Shown: positions 1-13,348 of the stretch, piece after piece
Layout of the letters: each line of letters opens with the position of its first letter
Position numbering within the stretch: the stretch's first letter is position 1
From: Nematopogon swammerdamellus
Lineage: Eukaryota > Arthropoda > Insecta > Lepidoptera > Adelidae
DNA length: 64,000 bases
Assembly: GCA_946902875.1 (NCBI GenBank)
Contig: OX336336.1
Location: forward strand, 4,868,545 to 4,932,544
Direction: 5' to 3'
The notes under the pieces: model-generated
Database searches by the model: none
Told to the model about the DNA's origin: nothing
Seen by the model: the letters and a program-made list of their open reading frames with translations, nothing else
Program-made: the position numbers and the translations under genes

Positions 1-560
1 TCAGCGTGGCGAGATATCCTGCCAGCACTCCTGGAGCAAGAAAGACCATGATGCCCTAACGTCCTCACCAATTCACCGCAAACACATGTATGCTGCTGGC
101 AGATCCTGACACCAAACCGCAGACAGAAAGCGATGCGTAGCGTATCTCTGTCAAGCAGAGTGCCAAGGTGTGGTGACGGAAATGCATTAAGCCACGCACC
201 GGATTCAGTCTGCGACGATGCCAGGATGCGTGCCTTATCAGCATCGCTGCCGTCCAGAGAGAGAACTCTACAAATTGAATTAATAACGGGTTCATCCCAG
301 CCACGTTGCGAATTTGGGAAAACTGGTGGAGATTGATTGGGACATTTCACCAGCCACGCCTCCCTCGCCTCGACCGAGTGTACAACCTCAACGTCACCGA
401 GTGACGGGCTTAATACAGAACCGATGAGGTTTGATACACTGTGGATCGACGAGAGGAAGGCAGGCAAGGCGACATCCTGGACCAAACGGACTCCGCATCC
501 ACCGAACCTAACGTGGGATGGTGTTTGTAATTATTTACAATTATGGGTTTAGCTTCATGG
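1..560. other. Intron of HERC2; unassigned sequence with a small palindrome
   Basis: No HERC2 exon recognised. Short open frames exist on both strands, but none has family resemblance. The right end carries a palindrome at 541-589 (atgggtttagcttcatggct and its inverse with two mismatches) with a loop of a few bases, the look of a small foldback element. Confidence 0.5.
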
Positions 561-613
561 CTACATTAGCCATGAAGCAAAACCCATAAAAACGTAAAGA
601 AATAAGAAATGAC

Positions 614-3600
614 CTTGGTGATGAAGACATGTTGTATTGAAATGAGCAGTGTGGGCTGCAGCACTGAGTCCAAGCCTCCGATACCTAATCTTCCTCCGGC
701 TCCGTAACCTTCGACAAAACACACAAGACATAAGATTCTTAGTGACGTATGTGGGGCCGGTACTTTAATAAGAATAGTCCCCACTGCATCTCTCCCCGTG
801 CATGTCGTAAAATGCGACTAAGGGATAAGTTCAAGATGCCGTGCATAAGGGCGACAGGTTAGCCACCTCTCACCTTGACGCGGTCTTTCCACCGAGTCAT
901 GCAGCAGGTGGGTCTTCGTGCCTTACTTGCTGCCTGATAGTTATCTTGTCCGAATACTTTGCTAAACGTATTGTTCGGTGTTGTGCTGTAATTCACCAGA
1001 GTACTTGCAGCACAACACCGATTACTCTGCTTACCCCGATTGTCGGTATACGGCGTGTGGTGGGTGTGTGTGTGTGTGTGTGTTTGTGAGTATAAATGAA
1101 ATGAAATGAAATTTTTATTAATACCATTTTACATACAATTTGCATTCCCTCTCCTCTAAACTAGCTTCATGGCTGTAATATGAAGGAGAGGTATTCAGTA
1201 AGGTGTATTTCACTTGGGTATTATATATTCTATAGAAATATGAGATGTGGTGTGCTGTATGGTGGTGTGTGGTGGTGTATTGTGGTGTGATGTGGTGTGG
1301 TGTGTACTGTGAGTTTAATTATGTTGAGTTTTTTTTTTATGTAATAATCAAGTACCTACGTACATCTTGTTTTGCCTTTATGCAACTATGCAATATAACA
1401 AGCTGGCAAGGCACTGTGACCACACAGTGAGTCAGCTGAGTGTGCTCCCTTTTCCTCACATGTATGTGCTCATTTATATTGCTGTGTGAGTTATTGTTAC
1501 GATTCAGATTCAGATATTTATTTCGTCATAAAGAACACACAACATTAACAATATTTAATTGAGACATATGTATAATCAGTATAGTTCATCATAATTTTTG
1601 AAGTGAAAACTTCTTTAGCGGCGCTTGGCACTTTTTTAGGTGGGTAAAAAATGTTATACTCGCGTCAGATCTCGAAAAGCGACAGATTTATTTTTATTAT
1701 TTAAAATGTAACCTTAAGTCATTGCATTAAGGGTTAAGTTACGAGTGGCTCGGGATCAATTCTGTTCGTCTCTCAGTGGCAGTAAAGCTGTAAGCGAATC
1801 AAGGGAATCCGATATTCGTTTGGTCGTTTATGTGATTTCGTGGCTCAATGGTAAGAGTGTAGGATTCGTATTTTTTGACCATGGGTTCGAATCCCTCAAA
1901 ATTTTTTTTGTTTTTTTTCTTTTGTTTTCTTTTTTAAGCAATGTTACGGTGTTTAAATTTTTTTAGGGTGTTTAGTTTTTTTTATAACCACCTAAGAATT
2001 ATTTTCGGAAATACAAAAAGTTTTCACTTCTGCCGGCACTCCCGGAGTGCAACTGGAGCTTTTTTTTGTCATGTCCCGTTCAGATGCAATCTATAAGGAA
2101 GAACCGGGTAAGAAACCTTATAGAGCTTTTTTTATAATTTAGAGATTTAGATTTTTTAATATAACTTATATACTAAGTTTTAATTATGTTAAATATAACA
2201 TACTACGTCTAAGTAAAAAAGAAAATAAAAGATAGTAAAATACGAAAAACATACGGTTCAGTCAAGTCATTAATAAAAGTTGAGTTTATACATATAAACA
2301 ATTTGAATCATCAGTCAGAAGAATTTTTGTTTACAATAAGAAAAAAAATCACTTAACTTCTAAAATGGATTGTCTAAGAGAAATATTTTTAGCTGACTCT
2401 GGAACGCGACGAATAAATAAATCATTTCAAATAATTTCATAAACATAAACTGCCATGTGGGGTCGGTACATAAAAAGAATAGCCCCACTGCATGTCTCCC
2501 TGTGCATGTCGTAAAAGGCGACTAAGGGATAAGGACGAGATGCCGTGCTAAAGGGCGACAGGATAGCCACCTCACACCTTGGCACGGTCCTTCCACCGAG
2601 CCGTGCAGCAGGTGGGTCTCTGTGCCTTACTTGCTGCTTGATAGTTATCTTGTTCGAATACTTTGCTAAACGTGGCGGTCTATGTTGTGTTGCAATTCTT
2701 GTTGCAATTCTTGTTGAGTTCTTGCAGCACAACACCGATTACTCTGCTTACCTCGATTGTCGGGATACAGCGTGTGTGGTATTTTTTTTTTGTAAACCAG
2801 CATGGGTGGCTGTGCAGAGGGACCAATGGTGCAGTCGACAGAGCCAAAATCACCTCTCCTCGCGAAACCACGCTCAGTTAGGTGCCATACCAGCGATTTG
2901 CGGACTGTTGCTAGGCTTTCTAGCCCGTTAATACGACGCTTGAAGACACCCAGGTTAAAGGATTTAGGAAATATACTCACCGGAAGACAGTTCCACACTC
3001 TAGCGGTATGTATGTATGTATGTATGTACATGAACTGCTCACCGGTAGCGTAAACCTTCCCGTCGGGCGTGACAGCGAACAGCGTCTGCTCGCCGCCGAC
3101 TAGCTGCACGGGGTTCAGAGCGGAGAGGGCGGGGCAGAGGGTGGGCATGCGCACCTTGGCGCCCTCTATCCCGCCGAGCTGCCCGCGGTGGTTGTGCCCC
3201 CAGCCGTACACGGCGCATCCGCCGCGCGACCCGCCGCCCCACCACCCGTTCCACTCCTCCGGTCGTCTGGACACACACACAGAGATATAAAGTTTTTCCA
3301 CCTTAATGACCTGCCCAAGAACATAATATGTTCTTGGCCAGGCCAATTAAGTGGAACAACTTTGCTAAAAAAAATCAGACCTAAGCACCTGTTTTACATA
3401 AAATACTTCTTATTTAGTTGCAGAACCCTGCACGTCAACCCATAATATGGATCCTACTGTCCGTTTATCCAGGCAGGTTGACGTGCAGGGCTCTGCAAGG
3501 CCTAAATAAGAAGTATTTTATGTAAAACAGGTGCTTAGGCCTGATTTTTTTTAGCATTTTATAGAAATACAAGCTGTGCCCGCGGCTCCGCCCGCTCTCA

Positions 3601-4091
3601 TATTTCACTTCACTGCTAACCTCATAAGCCATTTAGCGTGATAGTAAGTAGCCTATAGTTGATGGGAAGAATCAAGCTATCCGTAGATTTTTTTTTATTA
3701 AAATCGGTTCAGTGGTTCTCGAGTTATAAGCGGACAGACAGACACTCAGACAGAAAGCAGACGTTGGATTTTATTATAGGTAAGGACGGACTGTAACAGA
3801 ATTCCTTAGGTCGTCTTCTCAAAGGAATCTACAGAAAGTGATGATTATTTATTGTGCTATTTTCCATTTTAACATTGAATTGTATAATTGTGATAACTTA
3901 AAATAATTTAGCAAAAACACTATTTGGTTGGCATATTTATCTGTCCAACAGAATAGCATGCTTGTGGTATGTACGGCATACTTATTAGCCCAATGTAGAA
4001 GCTGCTCATCATGTTGTCGCGTGAACAGAGAGTTGTCTTCCCACGGTTGAGAAGTTCCGGGTTCGTGGTCCTCGGGGTTGAAAATTCCCAT
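614..4091 (-). CDS. HERC2: HERC2 exons 69-71: start of third RCC1-like domain (RLD3)
   Basis: Exons 4091-3982, 3266-3043 and 708-614. Exon 69: [14 protein letters not shown] (human EQDEQLVQWMNR). Exon 70: [31 protein letters not shown] and GKVYATG, nearly identical to human. Exon 71: [11 protein letters not shown], then [14 protein letters not shown], ending AAG before gtcatt. The next propeller exon, expected to start V-A-V-N-S-G-G-like, is not present between bases 1 and 565, so the gene continues left of the window. Exon 70's donor (gtgagc, 3042) is followed at once by a TATG microsatellite and a truncated CR1-type element. Confidence 0.96.
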
Positions 4092-7000
4092 CTAAAAAAG
4101 ATGATAAGAACTTAACCAAATTAACAAATGTTTTTAAAATGTTCATAGAATCTGTCACTACAGAGGAAAACACTGTGAGTCAGTCTGTCCATTGACAATG
4201 TTTAAAATGTTTTGGAGGTTAATTGGATAAATTATTGTATCCTGCAACACTACTTTAGTCACACAGTGGGATTCACAGTCATCTCTATAAATACGTCTAA
4301 TAAATTGTCTAACTAATCTTAGAAAAAAGGTGTGGTGTCATGGAACACCTGACAGAAGCTAAGCTTCTTACGCTTTGTATTTAAAATCCAATTATTCAGT
4401 CGGGATACTTATTACACTTACAATGGTTCAACTTCAAAAGACTCATAGATGGCGCTCAGGCATAAGCACGCTAGGCCATGCCCAGCCAACCCTCCTCATT
4501 GGCTGGCGAGCGCTACGCGCCCCTTCCGTTCGTACTTTCGTGACGTTTCACTTTTTCTGAGTTAGATCCCCATCCCAAACGCGAGTTAAAAAGCTTCGCT
4601 TCAAAAATATAACAATAAACAAACCTCAGTGAGCCTCTTCCTGAGCTCTGTCGCGAAAGGCGGCGGCAGCGCGTTGCGTGCGATGAGCGAGTCGGCTGTG
4701 CGCACGGCGAGGCAGTAGCGCTTGAACCAGACCCAGCGCGCGGCCTCGCCCGCGCTCGAGCCGCACAGCCGCGCGTCCATGCGCAGCCCGCACGCCAGCC
4801 GAGCCAGCTCCTGCGTTTTTTTTTATGGTAACTGACACGGTTGGCTACATAACACCGGGTGAACTAGGTGCTACGTCAGTGCATCCCTTCGGTCCTGCCG
4901 GCTACACTAAACTGGACGGAAAACACAAACTATTTATATAGCCGTTTCGACCGACCTTTCATTCAGTGCGGTGGTACCAACCCGGGCGGGTTAAACCCTA
5001 CCACCTAGTAATATAAGAAGGGAGTCATATACCTTAGTCGTCTTTTACGACATACACGGGGAGAGATGCAGTGGGGTTATTCGAAAGTACCGGCCCCACA
5101 CGGTACGTTTGCATTACTGTTTTGTTTTGTTTGGGGATTTATTAATCAAAGCATACCTGTCATAGGTTTTGATTAATAAATCCCCAAACAAAAACAAAGC
5201 AAAACAAATTTGTTGCCAGATAGACCAGTTGATATGGCGGCAAAAGGGTTATATAAATATGACGTTCGAAAAAAATGCGCCAAGCAATGGGGCAAAAATG
5301 CATATGGTATGCATGAGATGTGCTAACCTGACTCTCGCCGCACACCGCACGACACGTACCTTGAGGTAGTCGGTGTGCATGAGATGGGATCCGGAGCGGA
5401 CGGCGGGCTCCTCGTGCTCGTACTGCGCCTGCAGCAGCTGCGGCAGGTGTTGCAGGGCGGGCGGCGCCGACACTGTGCTAACCTGACTCTCGCCGCACAC
5501 CGCACGACACGTACCTTGAGGTAGTCGGTGTGCATGAGATGGGATCCGGAGCGGACGGCGGGCTCCTCGTGCTCGTACTGCGCCTGCAGCAGCTGCGGCA
5601 GGTGTTGCAGGGCGGGCGGCGCCGACACTGTGCTAACCTGACTCTCGCCGCACACCGCACGACACGTACCTTGAGGTAGTCGGTGTGCATGAGATGGGAT
5701 CCGGAGCGGACGGCGGGCTCCTCGTGCTCGTACTGCGCCTGCAGCAGCTGCGGCAGGTGTTGCAGGGCGGGCGGCGCCGACACTGTGCTAACCTGACTCT
5801 CGCCGCACACCGCACGACACGTACCTTGAGGTAGTCGGTGTGCATGAGATGGGATCCGGAGCGGACGGCGGGCTCCTCGTGCTCGTACTGCGCCTGCAGC
5901 AGCTGCGGCAGGTGTTGCAGGGCGGGCGGCGCCGACACTGTGCTAACCTGACTCTCGCCGCACACCGCACGACACGTACTTTGAGGTAGTCGGTGTGCAT
6001 GAGATGGGATCCGGAGCGGACGGCGGGCTCCTCGTGCTCGTACTGCGCCTGCAGCAGCTGCGGCAGGTGTTGCAGGGCGGGCGGCGCCGACACTGTGCTA
6101 ACCTGACTCTCGCCGCACACCGCACGACACGTACCTTGAGGTAGTCGGTGTGCATGAGATGGGATCCGGAGCGGACGGCGGGCTCCTCGTGCTCGTACTG
6201 CGCCTGCAGCAGCTGCGGCAGGTGTTGCAGGGCGGGCGGCGCCGACACTGTGCTAACCTGACTCTCGCCGCACACCGCACGACACGTACCTTGAGGTAGT
6301 CGGTGTGCATGAGATGGGATCCGGAGCGGACGGCGGGCTCCTCGTGCTCGTACTGCGCCTGCAGCAGCTGCGGCAGGTGTTGCAGGGCGGGCGGCGCCGA
6401 CACTGTGCTAAGGCGGCTCTCACCGCACACCACACCGCGCAGTCGCCGCACGCACCACACTCGCGCGCGCCATGCTGTCACACGTGTCAATTACATTCGT
6501 TAAACAATGTAGACATTTCAACAAGAATAAAAAACGAACGGCTATGCATCCCAACAGACTGACCTCCGATCTTCTGACCGAGAGCAAGTACACTAACATA
6601 TTAAAACGCCATCACATCCTTGCACTGGAGGATAGGTAATATTTTCCTAGTTATCAACTAAGGCATAACGACGCGACACTGTTTCAAGGTGTGACAAATA
6701 AGACCAAGTTCAGTGGCATACCCCATCATCTACAATGTAAAAAAATATTTCATATACTCACACAGTGTGGGCATCTGTGCGCAAATAGCGAGCGCCTGAG
6801 CTAGCCGCGGCGCTAGCTGATGGTCAGTCGATATAGACGTCAAAAGGGGCCCGTCTAAAAGTCTCCAGGCGAGCTCGACGGAAGGACGAGAGAGCACGTA
6901 GCGATCTGAACCTGTGTCCTGAAGAGATAATGCAAATTTACACGTAAGTGAACACTGAAATAGTGAAACATTGTTACCAGGTTGAAAGTTTATAGAAAAA

Positions 7001-10000
7001 TATGATGGGAGGAGAGTTGCAATGACCAGGATTAAAAATTTATAGAAAAATATCATCACAGTGACCCGGTTACAAGTTAATAGAAAAATATAGGGACAGA
7101 TCACAGTGGTGCTGTGACCAGGATTAAATGTTTATATATAGAAAAATATAATCGCATTGGCGCAGAATTTAAAACTTTATAAGAATTGTCTTTCGTTCAA
7201 AATAATGAATTACTTACTGTCGGTGATTGGGAAGAGGGAACAGGATATACTGTAAACTTCCAGCCCCACCCGTTCACAGACCCGTCGCTTGTGAACCTCC
7301 AGTGCAGTTCGTCACCTATCCCAAATTAAACCCAAAGTTGTTTTAAGAACTCTTTTTTTTTCATTAAAAATAATTAATACAAATTATTATACAGTTTGGC
7401 AAAGTAAAGTCTAAAGTGGTAATGCATTATTAAGCTCTAAAAATAAATGTTCTTTTCTTATGGCGATGTTTGATGGTAGAAAGCTTGCTATCACTCCGGT
7501 ATTTTGATTTGATATTTCTACAATTTGAAAATATTGCCTTAGTAAAAGTTCTAGCTACACCATGATGCAGAGCTAACTTTGCCAGACTGTACCATATAAA
7601 TATACCATTGACTAGAATTTCTGGCGCCCAGTCGGCTGGTTCCCTTCCTGAGCGTGTGGCGAGGACTCGTCCGGCTCCGTCCGCGATGGTGAGCGGGTCG
7701 TTGCGTCTCTCTGTGGAGCAACCTTGCTCGAATACTACCCGCAGAGATGATGCACCGGGGATTCGTACCACACCTATTTAAAAATCAATCTAATTACTTT
7801 GAATTGTTCCCACTTAAACTAATATATAATTTAATTTTTCAAAGGTCATAAATTACTTCCTGTCAATCTTTGTGATAACTATTAAAATTAATTATATATA
7901 AATGGAATTTGACATTAAAGACAGAAACTGTAATGGGTTAACACAACGAGTCGAGTTGTAACCAACACAACATGGGTTACAGAAAAAAGGGACATTTTAG
8001 CAACTTCATGAACATGAAAGCATCTAACGGTATTTATCAAGTGAGTATGTGTGCGACACAGACCAGAGATGTCGGTGTCGTCGGCGTAGGGGTGCGGACT
8101 GTCGACGGTGACGGGCTGCGGCGGCGCGCGCCCGCCTCCTGCTGCCGCCTCCTCCAGCTCACACACGCACACCTCCACCACCATGTCCGCCACGCCTGAC
8201 TTGCGCGCGCACAGAGCTGCGCAAACCAATTTACACAATTCTCACATTTGCACACATTATACCTTATTCTCTTCTTTTCTCTATCTACAAAATTATGATG
8301 ATGTATTATTCGTTAAATTAATCTTAAAAGAGTATATCTATTTCATAAAAAATAGGCAATAACCACTGAAATTGGACTCTGTTTGATTGGTAATCTGAAA
8401 TTTTACATGTGGTAAACTGACGCTTCGCCTTACCCGATAGGCTCAAAACATTCGAGCATGCAAGTAAAGCTATGGAAAGTAGTAGAATTTATTGACAGTT
8501 TATATAAAAAACCCTAAAGTTTTGTCTCTAGCTGTCTTCTTCCCACTGAATAGTGTCATAATGACATCTGACCGATACGGCTTCCACCATAAAGAAGTTA
8601 CTACTCGCAAGCAAAAGAAATATTAAAACACAACTTTTTTTTTAATAGATTCTGATTTCTCATTTTAGTGTGACAACATACCCATGAGAACATCCGTGAT
8701 GATAGTAACAGCGTCGCTAGAGTCAGGTATGCGTCCGGCGGCCGCCAGCTTCAGCAGGTCCACGAGAGCCCTCGCGTCCGACTCCCCCAGCTGCGACGTG
8801 AAGTGGTCCAGCATCACCTGAACACACGGACAGTTTTAAACATACATTTTTCTGCAACATCAATTTCTGCAGCAGTTGTTTTTGCAGCTGTACCTATCTG
8901 CAATCGAGGTTTTGCTATAAGCAGATCCCACAAAAGAAATTATGACAACAGAACAAAATTCAACATGAGAACACCATCATCATCATCATCAGCCTGTATC
9001 GGTCCACTGCTGGACATAGGCCTCTCCCAAGGCACGCCACCACACGCGGTCTTCCGCTCTTCTCATCCATCCACTCCCGGCTACCTTTTTTAGGTCATCT
9101 GTCCACCTAGCCGGGGGGCGTCCCACGCTACGTTTGCTTGTACGTGGCCTCCATTCGAGCACCCGTCTACCCCATCGGTTGTCGGGTCTACGACAGATGT
9201 GCCCAGCCCACTCCCACTTCAGCTTGCTTATTTTCTTAGCAATGTCGACTACCTTAGTTCTTTGACGTATCACGTCGTTACGGATTTTATCGGTCAAAGA
9301 AATGCCGAGCATTGCTCTTTCCATAGCTCGCTGAGCGACTTTAAATTTGTGGACCAGGCCCATCGTCAGGGTCCACGTTTCCGCTCCGTACGTCATTACT
9401 GGCAGAACGCACTGATTGAAAACCTTCGTCTTCAATGACTGTGGAATGGAGGATGAAAAGATGTGGCGGAGTTTCCCAAATGCCGCCCAGCCTAGCTGAA
9501 TCCTTCTGTTGGCCTCCTTATCAAAGTTGTGCTTCCCTAGTTGGATGGTTTGTCCAAGATAGACATAATTCTGCACAACTTCGAGGGCCGCCTCTCCAAC
9601 CGTCCATGAGAACACCATTATAATTTATTTCTTGAGCCATGGCAGCGAAAGATAATGCTTAAAGGTATTAAGTACCTTTTTTTTTACTTCGCTAGGCATA
9701 ATTTTTGACATTTTTTAATGGCCTTGACGAAGAACATAGCCTTAACACTTTCACGGACACCCCGTCGAGAGGCGGTTACTTTTTCGAGTACGGTACGACG
9801 CCATGTCTGTGGCCGGTGAACTTAAGCAAGCTAAAACTGACGAACCGGCTGAAGGCGGGCGAATTTGTATAGATTACTATGGAGTCACGTGATCTTGTGT
9901 CGTATTGCAATCAATCACTTTTAATTTCTGTCGTAGAAAACAAATCTAGAATGATTTCCCCGCGCACAGGCTGCGTGTGAGTATGTATGGAAATTTTATG

Positions 10001-13000
10001 TGTCATATCATGAAACCTAAGATCATCTTTGTGTAAGTGAAAGTGTAAAATTAATAATCCATTATGGTTTAACTTAATGGTAGCCAACCAACCGAGCCCT
10101 GAATCCCGGGCTCCTTATGACAGGGCTGATATGTCTGCGTATTTAACTAAGAATGTATTTCCTTAAGCTCATGTTGTCACTAGATGTGCTCACCTTGGGC
10201 GTCTCAACCTGCTGCACTGTCATGGTGGCCGCGGCGACAGAGACAGCACTAGAGGACATCACAGCGGAGTGCCTGGAGGACACCGACCCGCTGAGGGGGC
10301 TGCTGGTGCCGCTGGGCAGGGCGGCGCGGTCGGCGGGCGCCTCCCCGCCGCCCGTGCGCGCGCTCTCGCCCTCCACCTCCTCGCGCTCGTCACACTCGTG
10401 GGGCTCCGGCGCGTGCATTGCGGGCGCTGCGGTCGCGCTCGCCTCGTGCGTACGGAGAGCCTCCACTATGAAACTGCGCGCCTGTAAGCACATTTTGTTA
10501 TGTCAGCTTGTGCGCTTCGCTACATCAATACTAATAATAAATCTGTAAGGGATGGTCATGGATTAAGTTACTTTGTTTTATGAGATACTGCGTTTGTAGA
10601 CTCTATGTATGATACTAAAACTATATTGACGATTTTTAGAAATCTTTTAGAAATAGTTCCGCGCTCCGAAATAAATGTGCGGTAGCGGGCTTACGTATAC
10701 TTTCTTATTTTAAATACGAATTTCACGCGAGCGAAGCCGCGGGCAAAAGTTTAAGACTAATGAGGTCAGTTAGAAAATCGTGTTCTTGTTGGAACTAGGT
10801 ACCATAACAGTGTGCCACCTTGTGTTCGTGACGAGTGCACTGAACTGGACAAAAAAAATTTTTTTTTGCCAACCTTCACCAGCGCATGTGAATTTCATGT
10901 TAGCTACATTTTAAGCGCAAACATTTTTACATGAAACCAGAACCATGTTGCATAACCATGAAACATAACATAATAATGTAGGTGACACAATAGTGTGGAA
11001 CGCACTCCTTGCACATCTATTTCCTCCCAAGTACAGCCTGGGGTTTTCAAAACGGGCGTGAAAAGACTCCTGTCAGGCCGGCATGGCATGGCATTCGCAA
11101 TCCCCGTGCATCACAGAATGTCATGGACATCGTAAGCTACCTACTCGTAAGTGCAACGATGCCACATGTCACGCTTTCCATAAAAAAAAAAAAATAAGGA
11201 AGACAGTGTTGCCGACCATTGCCTATCATTGTATGTTAGACTTAAGAGCTAAAGCATAAGATAGATTTGGTATAGATTCGCACCTGCGTTATATGCATGG
11301 CGAGCAGTATGAGCGCCAGCGAGTGTTGAACTGAGGCGGGCGGCTCGAGCGAGAGCGCCGCCGCCGCCAGCGACACGTTCGGCTCCGAGTAGCTCGAGTC
11401 ACCGCTCGCGTTGCTACTCTCCTCGCCCTCGTACAGTCCTGCCGACATGAGCACATTCTATATGCATGGCGAGCAGTATGAGCGCCAGCGAGTGTTGAAC
11501 GGAGGCGGGCGGCTCGAGCGCGAGCGCGGCCGCCGCCAGCGACACGTTCGGCTCCGAGTAGCTCGAGTCACCGCTCGCGTTGCTACTCTCCTCGCCCTCA
11601 TACAGTCCTGCCGGCGGGATGAGCACATTCTACAGGGTGTTGTAACGGTGAGTACATTAATTTCGCCAGCGCAATCCTCATGTTTTTCCGAGACAAAAAA
11701 GTAAATAAAGTTTTTCTCTAAAGTGGATAGTCGGAGAACAAAGGTCAGACTATCTCCAATTCACGAAAATATCAGATGGCTGGAGTTACCTGGGCGTCAA
11801 CATACAACCACCTTGAGGTCTCAGTGAGGAGAAGGCCCCCGCCACTAACACAAGATGCTGGGCAGCAAACAACAACCACAACAACAACAGGGCAGGGCAG
11901 ACTTTCTGGCTGATTGTGCAAAGCCGCAGGCACAGTTAGGGTTCTGCAAACTACTCTGTGTAGGTAAACCTCTCACCTCATAGATACCTACTAAATTATC
12001 AATGTTTGTCTTAACTAAAACTATTTATTCACTTTTTTTTTATGTAATCCGGTATGGGTGACTGAGGCTGAAAGTCCTAGGGCTGTGGAGGGCTAGCACA
12101 CAAACACCACACACGACCATACTACAGGAAATCATAAAAAAACATCCCCTGATAGAGGCACCGTGTGATAGAATCAGGAAAACACACGTGTTTGACAAAC
12201 ACTACTATGTAGAACTAGCTGAGGAACCTAACGACTATTCGGGGTCCGAGGTAAGAATATACACCGACGGGTCAAAAACAGGGTCGGGAACAGGGGCAGC
12301 CGCTTTCTCACTTGACCTAAACATACATAAGACAATCACTCTAGGTATTCACAACTCAATCTTCCAGGCTGAGTGCATCGGAATAATAGAGGCAGCAGCA
12401 GCAGTACGCAACAGAGAAATCACTGGATACCAGATCAGAGTACTGTTGGACAGCGCATCGGTGCTACAGGCCCTAAACACCGTGACAATCAACTCCGGAC
12501 TGATACTCCAGTGCCACCAGGCACTAGAGGGTATAGCGGTAAACAACAAGGTAACCCTACAGTGGATCAGGGGGCACAGCGGCTCCTACGTGAACGATGC
12601 GGCGGACGAGCTGGCTAAACGGGGCTCCAGCTGGAGTGCAGAAGGCCCAGAATCGTGTGTACCAATCAGCCAGTTCAAATATTGGCTATATCAACTTACA
12701 AAATCGAAACATGAAAATCTTTGGGCCAACACCAGGGACTGCAGGCAATCCCGGGAAGCCATTCCCAAACCGGACCTGCGACTCAGGAAGCGCCTGCTAA
12801 AGTTCCACAGGGGTCAACTGCGTATGGCGGTAGGACTTCTTACTGCCCACTCAACAGACACTTGTTTATAATAGGTGTCACCGACAGTCCCCTGTGCAGA
12901 GGTTGCATGGCGGAGGACGAATCAGCCACCCACATGCTCCTGGAGTGCCCGGTGGTGACAGGAGAACGACTGCAGTTTCTTGGGAACGTGGGAACTGCCC

Positions 13001-13307
13001 ATGGAGTGTGGAAGCGACCGAGAAGAGTGCTCCACTTCATGAAAGAGCTCGGGTGGCTGGAGAAACACTACCCGAGCGCCAACGTACAACGGACCATCTT
13101 GAGGTCTCAGTGCGGAGAATGGCCCACCCGCCTTCCCAAAAGACTGGACAGCAAACAACAACAACAACAACATGGGTGACTGAGTCGGAGGGGCCAAAGC
13201 ACATGCTCCGACCAGCCAATATCACTTCCGAGTAGGTAGGTGCCATACCGGAGACTTCCCTGAATTGTTGGCTATACTGGACTAGAGGAGAACACAACCG
13301 AGGCTGC

Positions 13308-13348
<41 letters not shown>

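Noticed and set aside
5249..6490. Chain of overlapping 110-codon minus-strand frames over the 155-bp array as one repeat protein
   Set aside because: They arise because 155 is 2 mod 3, so each frame runs through one junction and changes to a nonsense frame; only 37 codons per unit are HERC2-like.
11458..11607. Using right acceptor 11608 (GA CTG) for exon 60
   Set aside because: It requires a phase-1 end in exon 59, whose donor at 16327 is phase 0; the acceptor one step upstream (AAT GTG) keeps phase.
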